Translations under genes and position numbers: made by a program
Source of the DNA: Arthrobacter sp. CAN_C5
GTDB lineage: Bacteria > Actinomycetota > Actinomycetes > Actinomycetales > Micrococcaceae
Direction of reading: 5' to 3'
Assembly (NCBI RefSeq): GCF_017875735.1
Contig: NZ_JAGGMZ010000001.1
Span: 930,001 to 994,000 of the forward strand
DNA: 64,000 nt
The notes under the pieces: model-generated
Databases searched by the model: none
Seen by the model: the letters and a program-made list of their open reading frames with translations, nothing else
What the model was told of the DNA's origin: nothing
Shown here: positions 20,371 through 28,874 of the stretch, one piece after another
Position numbering within the stretch: position 1 is the first letter of the stretch
Layout of the letters: every line of letters starts with the position of its first letter

Positions 20371-21702
20371 CTACTCGTTGACCGGGATTGACTGGGCCTT
20401 CAGGGCGTCGATGGTCTTCTGCTGGCCATCGGCGAGTGCATCCATCAGCGTGCCGGACCCGCCGATTGCTGCACCGAAACCGTCAGAGACGTCGGTGTAG
20501 GTCTGCGTCATGGTGGGGCCCCAGGTGAAGTTCGGGTCCACATTGGCCGACGCTTCAGCGAAGACATCGTAGATTTCCTGTCCACCGTAGAACTCCACTC
20601 CACCGGCGAAGGCGTCAAGATCGGCTGCCGACTTCGCTGCCGGGTACAGTCCGCCGAGCTCGTTGGCCAGTGCGAGGGCCTCCGGGTCGGTGTTCAGCCA
20701 CAGGGCGAACTGGGCGGCCTCAGCCGGGTGCTCAGAGCCCTTCAGCACTGCGGTGGACGACCCACCCCAGTTGCCGGCGTTCTGAGTGTCGGCTTCCCAC
20801 TGCGGCATCGGGGCGACAGCCCACTTGCCGGCGGTGTCGGGCGCACCATCGGAGAGGGTCGTGGCACCCCACACTGCTGAGACCCAGGTCCACTGCTCTC
20901 CCTCGTTGAAGGAGGCGTTCCACTCATCCGAGAAGGACGGCAGGGTGGAGACCAGGTCCTCGGAGAGCAGGTCCTGCCAGTAGGTGGCGACCTCTTCCGA
21001 CTCGGGGGTGGTCAGGTTGACGTCCCAGCTCTCGCCGTCGTTGGCGAACCACTGGCCACCGTTCTGCCAGACCATTCCGGCAAACCAGTTGACGTCGGTC
21101 TTCGGGAAGTTGGTGATGTAGGCGCCCTCGGCCTTGATCTGCTCGGCGGCGGCAGCGTATTCCTCCCACGTGGTGGGGACCTCGATGCCTGCCTCCTCGA
21201 AGAGGTCGGCACGGTAGTACATGGCCATGGGGCCGCTGTCCTGCGGGATGGCATAGACGGAGCCTTCTTCACCGAAGGTCACCTGTCCCCACGTCCAGTC
21301 CACAAACTGGTCCGCGGACCCCGCGACGTTCTCGCACTCGGCGATGTTCTCCAGACCGTCCTGGACACGGAAGTTGGGCAGTGCGTCGTACTCGATCTGG
21401 CCCAAATCGGGGGCGTTGCCCGCCTGGATCTGGTTGAAGAAGTTCTGGTAGGTGCCGGAGTTGCCGTTGGGGCCGGTCTGCACCGTCACCTGGATGTCCG
21501 GGTTCTCCTCATTCCACAGCTCGACGACCTGGTCCATTCCCGGAACCCAGGTGGTGAAGGTCAGCTCGACCGGGCCTTCGGAGGCTTCGCAGGCTGCTGC
21601 CTCGGCTCCGGCGTCGGTGCTGTCCCCGCCGGCTGAGCAGCCGGTGAGAGCCAGCGCAGAGATGGCAAAGGCCGCGGTGACTTTTCCGTAATGCGCGCGC
21701 AT
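20371..21702 (-). CDS. Sugar ABC transporter substrate-binding lipoprotein
   Basis: This is a 443-aa extracellular solute-binding protein of the family-1 (maltose/oligosaccharide) type. The signal peptide ends in the lipobox ALALTGC (Cys at about 22), followed by a Gly/Ser/Asp-rich linker. The mature part has the usual ELTFTTWVPGMDQVVELWNEENPDIQV opening and an aromatic-rich ligand cleft (WNASFNEGEQWTWV). It is the last gene of the GH42-permease-permease-binding-protein series and lies 80 bp after the second permease, so it may also have its own promoter. A galactoside ligand is inferred from the neighbouring GH42 enzyme. Confidence 0.9.
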   Translation of the reverse strand: MRAHYGKVTAAFAISALALTGCSAGGDSTDAGAEAAACEASEGPVELTFTTWVPGMDQVVELWNEENPDIQVTVQTGPNGNSGTYQNFFNQIQAGNAPDLGQIEYDALPNFRVQDGLENIAECENVAGSADQFVDWTWGQVTFGEEGSVYAIPQDSGPMAMYYRADLFEEAGIEVPTTWEEYAAAAEQIKAEGAYITNFPKTDVNWFAGMVWQNGGQWFANDGESWDVNLTTPESEEVATYWQDLLSEDLVSTLPSFSDEWNASFNEGEQWTWVSAVWGATTLSDGAPDTAGKWAVAPMPQWEADTQNAGNWGGSSTAVLKGSEHPAEAAQFALWLNTDPEALALANELGGLYPAAKSAADLDAFAGGVEFYGGQEIYDVFAEASANVDPNFTWGPTMTQTYTDVSDGFGAAIGGSGTLMDALADGQQKTIDALKAQSIPVNE

Positions 21703-21782
21703 TGTCTTTCCTATCGGTGGTAGTGCAGTGCGGAAGCGGACGCTCCCGCACCAGTGGTGCTGGTCATATGAATTTGTGGGTG

Positions 21783-22718
21783 TTACTTCACGCCGCCTGC
21801 GCCGAGCCCGCTGCTCCAGAAACGCTGGAGCGCGAGGAACGCGATGATGAGGGGCACGATGGAGACGAGTGCTCCAACGATCACCAGGATGCGGAGTTCG
21901 GGGATCTGGCTGATCTGGCTGTTCCAGGCGTAGAGCCCCAGCGTCACCGGGAAGAGCGCCTGGTCGCGGAGCATGATGAGCGGCAGGAAGAAGTTGTTCC
22001 AGATCGCCACGAACTGGAACAGGAAGATGGTCACCAGAGCGGGTGCCATCAGGCGGGTCGACACGGTGAAGAAGGTGCGGATCTCTCCCGAACCGTCAAG
22101 CCTCGCGGCTTCGAGGAGTTCACCGGGGACACTGGCCGCCGCGTAGATCCGCGCCAGGTAGACGCCGAACGGGCTCACCAGGCTGGGTAGAAACACCGCC
22201 CACATGGTGTTCGTCAGGTTGGCCTGGCTGAAGATCAGGAACAGCGGCAGGGCCAGTGCGGTGGCGGGAACGAGGACGCCGCTGAGCACGATGTTGAAGA
22301 TCGCCTCGCGACCCTTGAACTCGTACTTGGCGAGTGCATACCCGCACATTGCGGCCACGATCGTGCCGATCAGCGCCCCGACGCCGGCGTAGATCGCCGA
22401 GTTGATGAGCCATCGTCCGAAGAGCCCGTCCCCGTAGGTGAACAGACGCGCCAGGTTGTCGAAGAACGTCCCGAAGGAATTGGCGGTGAACCACAGGGGC
22501 ACGGTCGAGGTGATCTCGCCGCCCGTTTTCGTCGATGTGGTGAGGAGCCACCAGATGGGGGTCAGGAAGTAGAGGGTGAAGACGCCCATGACCAGCATTG
22601 CGGCGCTGCGCGACATGATGCTCTGGCGTGGCCCGCGACCGTGGTCCACGGCGCCATCCGGTTCGGTGGGACCCGCTCCGCGTGGGCGCCTGGGGGCGGT
22701 GGTGGGGGAAGACATCAC
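21783..22718 (-). CDS. Carbohydrate ABC transporter permease, MalG type
   Basis: This inner-membrane permease has six predicted transmembrane helices, the first at AAMLVMGVFTLYFLTPIWWLL. The cytoplasmic EAA loop reads EAARLDGSGEIRTFFTVSTRLMAPAL, which docks the ATPase. At 311 aa the length is slightly above the family norm because of a Pro/Arg-rich N-terminus. A GTG at 22718 or an ATG at 22715 could start it; the ATG shares its A with the stop of the upstream permease (TGATG), so the two subunits are coupled. No ABC ATPase gene is in the cluster; a shared MsiK-type ATPase elsewhere is the likely partner. Confidence 0.9.
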   Translation of the reverse strand: MMSSPTTAPRRPRGAGPTEPDGAVDHGRGPRQSIMSRSAAMLVMGVFTLYFLTPIWWLLTTSTKTGGEITSTVPLWFTANSFGTFFDNLARLFTYGDGLFGRWLINSAIYAGVGALIGTIVAAMCGYALAKYEFKGREAIFNIVLSGVLVPATALALPLFLIFSQANLTNTMWAVFLPSLVSPFGVYLARIYAAASVPGELLEAARLDGSGEIRTFFTVSTRLMAPALVTIFLFQFVAIWNNFFLPLIMLRDQALFPVTLGLYAWNSQISQIPELRILVIVGALVSIVPLIIAFLALQRFWSSGLGAGGVK

Positions 22719-23644
22719 TGGGTAACCTTCCGCTGGGTCGACTTCAGGAAGACGAAGGAGAGGATGAACGTGGCGAGTGCCAGGACCACCGAGAACGCAG
22801 CGGCGAGGTTGTAGTTCGGGACCGAAGCGGTGGTGTAGACGGCAAGGTTGGGGGTGAAGGTGCTGTTGATCGCCGAGCTGAAGCTGCGGAGGGTCTGCGG
22901 TTCGGCGAGCAACTGCAGGGTGCCGATGATCGAGAAGACGGCCGTGAGGATGATTGCCGGGACCACGAGGGGGATCTTGATGCGCCAGGCGATCTGGACG
23001 TTGTTAGCACCGTCGAGCCGTGCGGCCTCGTAGATCTCTGTCGGGATAGCGAGCAGCGAGGCGTAGATGATGAGCATGTTGTACCCGACGTAGACCCAGG
23101 TCACGATGTTGGCGATCGCCCAGAGCACGAGTTCGGCCGAAAGGAATTCAACGTTCGACGTTACGGCGCTGAAGGGGGACAGCGACGGTGAGTAGAGGAA
23201 CCCCCACATGATGGCGGCGATGACACCGGGCACGGCATAGGGGGCGAAGAACGCCAGCCGGAAGAACTTCTTGCCTTTGAGCAGCGGCGAATCCAGGAGC
23301 AGCGCAAACAGAAGTGCGAGACCGAGCATAATCGGCACCTGTACCGCGCCGAAGAGCAGGACCCGGCCCACCGAGGCCCAGAATGCGTTGTCCTGGAAGA
23401 CCTGCTCGTACTGCACCAGGCCACCGAAGACCTGGCGGGGGGCGCCGAACGTACCCTCACGCTCGACGGTGAGCAGCGACTGTACGACCGCGTAGACGAT
23501 CGGGATGGCGTAAAAGGCGAGGAAAAGCACCGCGAACGGCGCGATGAACAGGGCCACAGCGCGGCGCTGCGCTCTCGCCGAACGGGTCTTCCTCGCGACC
23601 TGGGGCGCTTTCGGGGCCTCGGCCGACGTGCTAGGGACTGTCAT
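22715..23644 (-). CDS. Sugar ABC transporter permease, MalF type
   Basis: This 309-aa permease has six predicted transmembrane helices and the EAA loop EAARLDGANNVQIAWRIKIPLVVPA. The start at 23644 (MTVPSTSAEAP) is chosen because AAAGGA lies 8 nt upstream; a longer frame to 23737 would only add an Arg/Pro tail that overlaps the beta-galactosidase gene further. With this start it overlaps the 3' end of the GH42 gene by 14 nt. It works with the MalG-type permease and the lipoprotein as one importer, probably for a galactoside or galacto-oligosaccharide. Confidence 0.9.
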   Translation of the reverse strand: MTVPSTSAEAPKAPQVARKTRSARAQRRAVALFIAPFAVLFLAFYAIPIVYAVVQSLLTVEREGTFGAPRQVFGGLVQYEQVFQDNAFWASVGRVLLFGAVQVPIMLGLALLFALLLDSPLLKGKKFFRLAFFAPYAVPGVIAAIMWGFLYSPSLSPFSAVTSNVEFLSAELVLWAIANIVTWVYVGYNMLIIYASLLAIPTEIYEAARLDGANNVQIAWRIKIPLVVPAIILTAVFSIIGTLQLLAEPQTLRSFSSAINSTFTPNLAVYTTASVPNYNLAAAFSVVLALATFILSFVFLKSTQRKVTQ

Positions 23645-25700
23645 TGCCTGCATCCTTTCGGCCCGGGGTGGGGCCGTCGGTGTCGGGGATCTCTGGGGTA
23701 GTGCGAATGACGCGGACCGCACCAGCGGGAACGACAACGACGCCGTTCACCGGCTCAGCGGTGAGAAGCTCGATGCCGGTGACCCGATGCTTGCGATCCT
23801 CGGCGGAGTGATTGATGAGGAAGAGGTACTCGTGACCGTTCCCGTGGCGGGTGACCGCTTCGAGGCCGGTCTGCGCATCGGGGAGGAGGATTCCCGCTCC
23901 CACAGCCGCGCGGAGCAGCAGGTCCTTCAGGACACCAGGGTCCAGCACGGTCGCTGCGTACCAGGCAACGCCAGCGCCGAACCGGTTGCGGGTCACCGCG
24001 GGCGTCCCCTCATGGGTGCCGGCCGCGTAGCTGAGGTACGCCTCGGCTGTGGTGAGGCGCAGCGCCTCTGACCACAGGGCGGCGGGGGAGCCGTTGTCCA
24101 GCGTGAGCGGGTGTGCCGGGTCGAGGGGGAAGAATTCCTCGGTGCGGACTCCCAGCAGGTCCTTGAACGCGCCCGGGTAGCCGCCGGGGCGTACCCTCTC
24201 GTTCTCGTCGACGATCCCGCTGAAGAAGGTGACGACGGCGGATCCGCCGCCGTCGACGTAGTCGCTGATGACCGCCGCGTGCTCATCGCGCACCAGGTAC
24301 AGGTTGGGCACCACCACCATCCGGTAGCCAGCGAGGTCCGCGCCGGGGGCCACCACATCGACCGTGAGCCCCGACTCCCAGAGTGCCTGGTACACAGCAT
24401 GGACCTGGCCCAGGTAGCTGATGTCACCGGAGGGGTGTGACTCCTGGTCGTGTGCCCACCATGCTTCCCAGCTGAAGATGATCGCGACCTCCGCCTGCAC
24501 CGTGGTACCCGCGACCTCGCGCAGCTTCCGGAGGCATGCGCCGAGCTCGACGACGTTACGCCAGGTCTGTGAATCGGTGCCGGCGTGCGGCAGCATGGCC
24601 GAGTGAAACTTCTCGCTGCCCTGCAGCGATGCGCGCCACTGGAAGAAGCAGAGTCCGTCCGCCCCGCGGGCGAGGTGGGCGAGGGAGTTGCGGATCATCT
24701 CCCCGTGACCTTTCGCAATGTTCCGAGGCTGCCAGTTCACTGCGCCCGTGGAATGCTCCATCAGTAGCCACGGGTTCCCCTGGGCGAGACCCCGCGTGGT
24801 GTCGGCGGCAAAAGCCAGCTCGGCCAGCGGCGCATCGAGCCGGTGGTCAAGGTAGTGGTCGTTGGCGATGACGTCCATCTCGGGGGCCCAGGTCCAATAG
24901 TCCTGGTTGCGGATGTGGGCGGTGACCATGAAGTTGGTGGTCACGGGGATGGAGCTGTGGTTCCGGATCACAGCGGCCTCGGCCCGGTAGTACTCCAGCA
25001 GCTCATCGGAGCTGAACCGGTGGAAATCGAGTACCTGGGTGGGGTTGTGCGCCGAGATGGTGGCCCGTGGGGGGAGGATTTGGGACCAGTCGGAGTACCG
25101 CTGGCTCCAGAAGGAGGTGCCCCAGGCCTGGTTGAGCGCCTCCATGGTGGCGTAGCGGTCCTGCAGCCAGAGACGGAACGCAGCGGCGGACGCGTCGCAG
25201 TAGCACAGGGCGTTATGGCAGCCGAGTTCGTTCGACACATGCCAGAGCCTGACGGCCGGGTGGCTTCCGTACCGCCGTGCCACCTGTTCCACGAGCCGCA
25301 GTGCGCGCTCGCGGAACACCGGCGAACTGGGGCACCAGGCCTGGCGCCCGCCCGGCCACCGGCGGGTGCCGTCGGCCATCTGCGGAAGGATGTCCGGGTG
25401 CAGGGTGGTCAGCCAGGGCGGCGGGGACGAGGTGCCGGTGCCCAGGTTCACCGAGATGCCGTTGGCGTGCAGGAGGTTGATGACCTCATCGAGGCGGTCC
25501 ACCTCGAAGCTCCCTTCAGAGGGTTCGAGCTCCGCCCAACCGAAAATATTGATGGCGACGAAGTTGACGCCCGCCTCTTTCATCAACCGGACGTCCTCGG
25601 TCCACACGGATGGGTCCCACTGCTCCGGATTGTAGTCACAGCCGAAGACCAGGTCTCCGGTGCCGGAGAGGTCAGTGACGGTCATCGTGCTCGGTTTCAA
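23631..25700 (-). CDS. Beta-galactosidase, GH42
   Basis: This is a cytoplasmic GH42 beta-galactosidase of 689 aa, normal for the family. The barrel begins GCDYNPEQWDPSVWTEDVRLM. The acid/base Glu lies in WHVSNELGCHN and the nucleophile Glu in WLLMEHSTGAVNW. A trimerisation/glutamine-amidotransferase-like domain follows (about 390-600), then a small beta domain. The TTG at 25700 is preferred since AGGAG sits 5 nt before it; an ATG at 25685 is the alternative. There is no signal peptide, so it acts on sugars brought in by the linked importer. As first gene it lies directly next to the two LacI operators. Confidence 0.92.
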   Translation of the reverse strand: MKPSTMTVTDLSGTGDLVFGCDYNPEQWDPSVWTEDVRLMKEAGVNFVAINIFGWAELEPSEGSFEVDRLDEVINLLHANGISVNLGTGTSSPPPWLTTLHPDILPQMADGTRRWPGGRQAWCPSSPVFRERALRLVEQVARRYGSHPAVRLWHVSNELGCHNALCYCDASAAAFRLWLQDRYATMEALNQAWGTSFWSQRYSDWSQILPPRATISAHNPTQVLDFHRFSSDELLEYYRAEAAVIRNHSSIPVTTNFMVTAHIRNQDYWTWAPEMDVIANDHYLDHRLDAPLAELAFAADTTRGLAQGNPWLLMEHSTGAVNWQPRNIAKGHGEMIRNSLAHLARGADGLCFFQWRASLQGSEKFHSAMLPHAGTDSQTWRNVVELGACLRKLREVAGTTVQAEVAIIFSWEAWWAHDQESHPSGDISYLGQVHAVYQALWESGLTVDVVAPGADLAGYRMVVVPNLYLVRDEHAAVISDYVDGGGSAVVTFFSGIVDENERVRPGGYPGAFKDLLGVRTEEFFPLDPAHPLTLDNGSPAALWSEALRLTTAEAYLSYAAGTHEGTPAVTRNRFGAGVAWYAATVLDPGVLKDLLLRAAVGAGILLPDAQTGLEAVTRHGNGHEYLFLINHSAEDRKHRVTGIELLTAEPVNGVVVVPAGAVRVIRTTPEIPDTDGPTPGRKDAGNDSP

Positions 25701-25763
25701 CCCGGCTCCTCGTAGTCATGCATGGATGTTCATGCCGAGGGCAGGCAGCGTATCGGGAAGCAT

Positions 25764-25781
25764 TCTGTGAACGCTCCCAGA
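25764..25781. promoter_or_regulatory. LacI-family operator, copy proximal to GH42
   Basis: The 18-bp sequence TCTGTGAACGCTCCCAGA is an imperfect palindrome of the LacI/CcpA-type form with a central CG. A second copy, differing at one base, lies 47 bp away. It is 64 bp upstream of the GH42 start and 155 bp upstream of the lacI-type gene. Confidence 0.75.
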
Positions 25782-25810
25782 CCCGAGTGGAAAGCTCGCC
25801 ATCGAGATAA

Positions 25811-25828
25811 TCTGTGAACGTTCCCAGA
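25811..25828. promoter_or_regulatory. LacI-family operator, copy proximal to the regulator gene
   Basis: The sequence TCTGTGAACGTTCCCAGA contains the core GTGAACGTTCCCA, the better match to a symmetric LacI-family site. It is 47 bp from the other copy, about 4.5 helical turns, which would allow looping or cooperative binding by a tetramer or two dimers. It lies 107 bp before the regulator ATG. Confidence 0.75.
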
Positions 25829-25935
25829 GTAAGGCACGTCACATTTGGTTGTCAACGGAAAGGGACGCACTGCCACGGCGGGACGTACGGATCATCGCAC
25901 CGCGGGCCAAGGGATTGCTCGGCTAAAGTACAGGT

Positions 25936-26952
25936 ATGGAGTCGACTCGCACGCGCACCAGAAGGGCGACCATCAATGATGTCGCCTCGGCGGCGGGGCT
26001 GTCCCGTGGAACGGTCTCCCGGGTGGTCAACGGGGAACGCTACGTGTCCGAGGATGCGAAGCTCGCCGTGGAGGAAGCAATCTTGAGGGTGGGTTATGTC
26101 CGGAACTCGATGGCCCGGAACCTCGTTCGGCAGGAGTCGGGTGCCATCGGGTTGATCATCCACGAACCCCACTCGCTGCTGTTCGAGGACCCCAATATCG
26201 GGTCGATCCTGTTGGGTGCCAACGCGGTGCTCTCCGCCGCCGACTTCCAATTGGTCACCCTGATCATCGATTCCGCGCGGGACAGTCGGCGCGTTGCTGA
26301 CTATCTTCAGGGCGGCCTGGTGGACGGCGCGGTGATCGTGTCAGCCAGGGAATCGGACCCGATTGCGTTGGCTGTCAGGAACCTGGGAGTTCCAGCGGCT
26401 TTTGTGGGCCACCCGCCGGGCATCCCGGATATCCCCTATGTGGCGATCGACAACGTGGCCGCGGCCGAGGCCATCACGTCCCGCCTCGTCGGCACGGGGC
26501 GAACCCGGGTGGGGATGATCGCGTGCGCGCTGGACCGAGACTCCGGCCAGGACCGGCTTGCGGGGTTCAAGGCGGCGATGGGTGAGCTGTTTGACCCGTC
26601 GCTGGTGGTGGAATATCCGCTATACACCTACGGGTTTGGCCTGGAAGGGATGCAGGAGCTGTTGCGGCGCCGCCCTGACCTGGATGGTGTGTTCGCCGCC
26701 TCGGACGCCGTGGCGGCGGGCGCAATGACGGCGTTACAGGAAACCGGCCGTCAGATCCCGGGGGACGTGGGGATCGTCGGTTTTGACGACAGCAGCTGGG
26801 CTTTGCGGTGCAGGCCTCAGCTCTCCACGGTCAGGCAGCCCGCCGACCTCCTCGGGGAGCGCGCGGCGGAGCTGGTGCTCGCCCAGATTCGGGGCCTGCC
26901 CAGCCCGGCACAAGTGCTTGAGACCTCAGTGATGTGGCGGGGTTCGGCCTAG
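25936..26952 (+). CDS. LacI-family transcriptional regulator of the GH42 operon
   Basis: This is a 338-aa repressor. The N-terminal helix-turn-helix is ATINDVASAAGLSRGTVSRV (about 11-30), followed by the hinge VGYVRNSMARNLVRQESG. The rest is a periplasmic-binding-protein-like effector domain with VAIDNVAAAEA, GMIACALDRDSGQDRLAGF and the C-terminal VGFDDSSWALRCRPQLSTVRQP. It is divergent from the GH42 operon, and two operators lie between. A galactose- or galactoside-responsive repressor is inferred. The ATG lacks a strong Shine-Dalgarno. It ends 15 nt before a convergent gene. Confidence 0.92.
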   Translation: MESTRTRTRRATINDVASAAGLSRGTVSRVVNGERYVSEDAKLAVEEAILRVGYVRNSMARNLVRQESGAIGLIIHEPHSLLFEDPNIGSILLGANAVLSAADFQLVTLIIDSARDSRRVADYLQGGLVDGAVIVSARESDPIALAVRNLGVPAAFVGHPPGIPDIPYVAIDNVAAAEAITSRLVGTGRTRVGMIACALDRDSGQDRLAGFKAAMGELFDPSLVVEYPLYTYGFGLEGMQELLRRRPDLDGVFAASDAVAAGAMTALQETGRQIPGDVGIVGFDDSSWALRCRPQLSTVRQPADLLGERAAELVLAQIRGLPSPAQVLETSVMWRGSA

Positions 26953-26967
26953 CGAGGTGGCAGGGCA

Positions 26968-27420
26968 CTATCTCCGCAGTCGCCGTCGGGCCTGCCTGAT
27001 TGCCACGGTGCACTCGTGGATTCCGCTGGAGCAGTAGTAAAGGTCCCGTGGGTACCGGTGCCTGATCCACCGCAGCAACCGGTCCGTCAGGCTGACCTGG
27101 GTCCGCGCATCAGCCGGATCCTGCATCAGCCACCGGTTGTCGAGGAAGCCGGGTAGGCAGAACACCAGATCGTGGGCCGTGAACAGCCGGAGGAAGGCAC
27201 CGCTTGGGTGGAACTCACGCTCCGCGGCGAGCAGGGTCCCAGCTGCAGTGCCCAGCACTGCGTCGGCGTCGACTGACTCCAGATAGCAGTACAGGTGCAC
27301 CATTACCCGGTAATACCGCGCGCCGACTGAGTTGCTCCGACCCGCGCTGACGTCCTCGAGGAACGTTCGCAGAATGACATCGATACGGGGAATGTCCGTT
27401 TCCATGCCCAACTGTCCCAT
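26968..27420 (-). CDS. Conserved-looking protein of unknown function
   Basis: I do not recognise this 150-aa protein. It starts at MGQLGMETDIPRIDVIL; a second in-frame ATG lies 15 nt later (27405). The frame is open further upstream, but that part is Arg/Pro-rich and runs through a palindromic element, so it looks noncoding. The sequence is mostly helical with Arg/His/Tyr-rich surfaces (RWIRHRYPRDLYYCSSG) and few transmembrane-type stretches. Codon use matches neighbours. It is convergent with the LacI gene with a 15-nt gap. No catalytic motif was seen. Confidence 0.6.
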   Translation of the reverse strand: MGQLGMETDIPRIDVILRTFLEDVSAGRSNSVGARYYRVMVHLYCYLESVDADAVLGTAAGTLLAAEREFHPSGAFLRLFTAHDLVFCLPGFLDNRWLMQDPADARTQVSLTDRLLRWIRHRYPRDLYYCSSGIHECTVAIRQARRRLRR

Positions 27421-27506
27421 CCGGCACCGACAGTTTACGGAGGAGATGGGGCGGCGCCGACGACGGGACTGGGCCGTCGACGGGATTGGGCACCGCAGGA
27501 GCCCGT

Positions 27507-27591
27507 TTTGGTGAGCAACCTGGACCGGCGGGGTCAACCTGGGCATCCGTGGGCGAGATCTTGCCCACCGATGTCCAGATTGCTCACCAAA
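27507..27591. repeat. Nested palindromic element upstream of the unknown gene
   Basis: Two 19-nt arms (TTTGGTGAGCAACCTGGAC at 27507-27525 and GTCCAGATTGCTCACCAAA at 27573-27591) pair with one G-T wobble. Inside lies a second hairpin, GTGGGC-GAGATCTT-GCCCAC, at about 27550-27567. There is no ORF in it. It could be a REP/MITE-like unit, a solo insertion-sequence end, or the terminator of the methyltransferase gene that ends 29 nt away. Confidence 0.6.
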
Positions 27592-27619
27592 TGGAGGGGA
27601 GTGGGGGCAGGTGCCGCCG

Positions 27620-28873
27620 TCAGCCGGTGACCGGGTCGACAACGATCGCCACCCGGTCTTCGCCGATCCGGGTGAGGACCAGGGTTGCCTTCTTCTTCCC
27701 GGCTGATTTGCGGGCCTTCCCCGACCCGGCAAAGAGCTGCTTCCGCAACTCCTCCGGGGTCACCGAGGTACCGCGCTTTTTGATGTCCAGCACGCCGATT
27801 CCCTGCTCGCGGACCCACGCCTTTAGTGCCTTGACGTTGTACGGCATCACGTCGATCACCTTGTACGCACGGGCAAACGGCGTGTCCTGCAAAGTCGGGG
27901 CGCAGATGTAGGCGATCCGCGGGTCCAGCAGATGGCCATCCAGTTGACGTGCGACGTCGGCCACCAGTCCGGCGCGGATCACCGCGCCGTCCGGTTCGTA
28001 CAGGTAGCCTTCGGGGGCGCCGAGAGGCGGCCGGCCGTCGGCGTCGAAGTCGGAGGCGCTGGTGAGCTCGGCGGCACCATGGGAGCTGATCACCAGCGCG
28101 GAACGGCGCACCTCAGGGCGCTTCAGGGAGTTGAACCAGAGTGTCACCTCGGTGACGTCCCCATCCACCGAGACCCATTGCGCCTCGCACCCGGCAGGCA
28201 CCGCCTCGTGCGGGATGCCCGGTCCTAGCTTCACCCCGACGGGGGTGCCGCTCCCTGCCAGCCGTTCCACGAACGAGAGGGGAGGGGAAAAGGCTTCCGG
28301 GTCGAAGATCCGCGTGGTGCCGGAGGTGCTGGTGGTCCGGCGGGCCGGGTCCAGCCACACGCCGTCGTAGCCGGTGAGGTCGAACGACTCGGCGTCGCCA
28401 CCCACCACAGTGGCATTGGGCCAGGGCATCAGGTTCATGGTCGCTGCGGCGGCGGTCGTCTCGTCGATCTCCACAGCAGTGACCTGGCGGTCCAGGCTGG
28501 CCAGGGCGATCGCGTCAGCACCAATCCCGCAGCCCAGATCGGCGACCCGTTCGAGGCCAGCCGTGACATAGCGTTCAGCATGACGGGCAGCCACCCCGAG
28601 GCGGGTGGCCTGTTCCAAACCGGCGGCGGTGAACAGCATACGGGCAGCAAAGGGCCCAAACTTCGTTTCCGCCTTGGCGCGCAACCGGGACTGGGTGAGA
28701 GCGGCCGAGATCACCACCGGGTCATGCCCCGCCCGGCGCAGTGAAGTGCTCAGACGCATCGTGTCGGCTTCGTTGTACGGAGCCAAGGAATTCAAGAGTT
28801 CCCAACCGGCAGGGGTCAGGAGCGGCGCGATGGGATCCGGGGAAGCAGCCGCGGCTGCGGCATTGGAGGCCAT
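27620..28873 (-). CDS. Class I SAM-dependent methyltransferase with THUMP-like C-terminus
   Basis: This 417-aa protein contains the SAM-binding motif VADLGCGIGADAIALAS (near residue 108), followed by VTAVEIDE and WLDPARR. WLDPARR is an N/D-P-P-[YF]-like position typical of a family annotated as THUMP-like methyltransferases. The C-terminal part (CAPTLQDTPFARAYKVID, RGTSVTPEELRKQL) matches the THUMP-like region. The substrate is unknown; a nucleic acid or RNA is a reasonable guess from the domain. The ATG at 28873 is chosen because GAGG lies 8 nt upstream and the start is 1 nt from the prfC stop, which indicates coupling. Confidence 0.8.
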   Translation of the reverse strand: MASNAAAAAASPDPIAPLLTPAGWELLNSLAPYNEADTMRLSTSLRRAGHDPVVISAALTQSRLRAKAETKFGPFAARMLFTAAGLEQATRLGVAARHAERYVTAGLERVADLGCGIGADAIALASLDRQVTAVEIDETTAAAATMNLMPWPNATVVGGDAESFDLTGYDGVWLDPARRTTSTSGTTRIFDPEAFSPPLSFVERLAGSGTPVGVKLGPGIPHEAVPAGCEAQWVSVDGDVTEVTLWFNSLKRPEVRRSALVISSHGAAELTSASDFDADGRPPLGAPEGYLYEPDGAVIRAGLVADVARQLDGHLLDPRIAYICAPTLQDTPFARAYKVIDVMPYNVKALKAWVREQGIGVLDIKKRGTSVTPEELRKQLFAGSGKARKSAGKKKATLVLTRIGEDRVAIVVDPVTG

Positions 28874-28874
28874 C

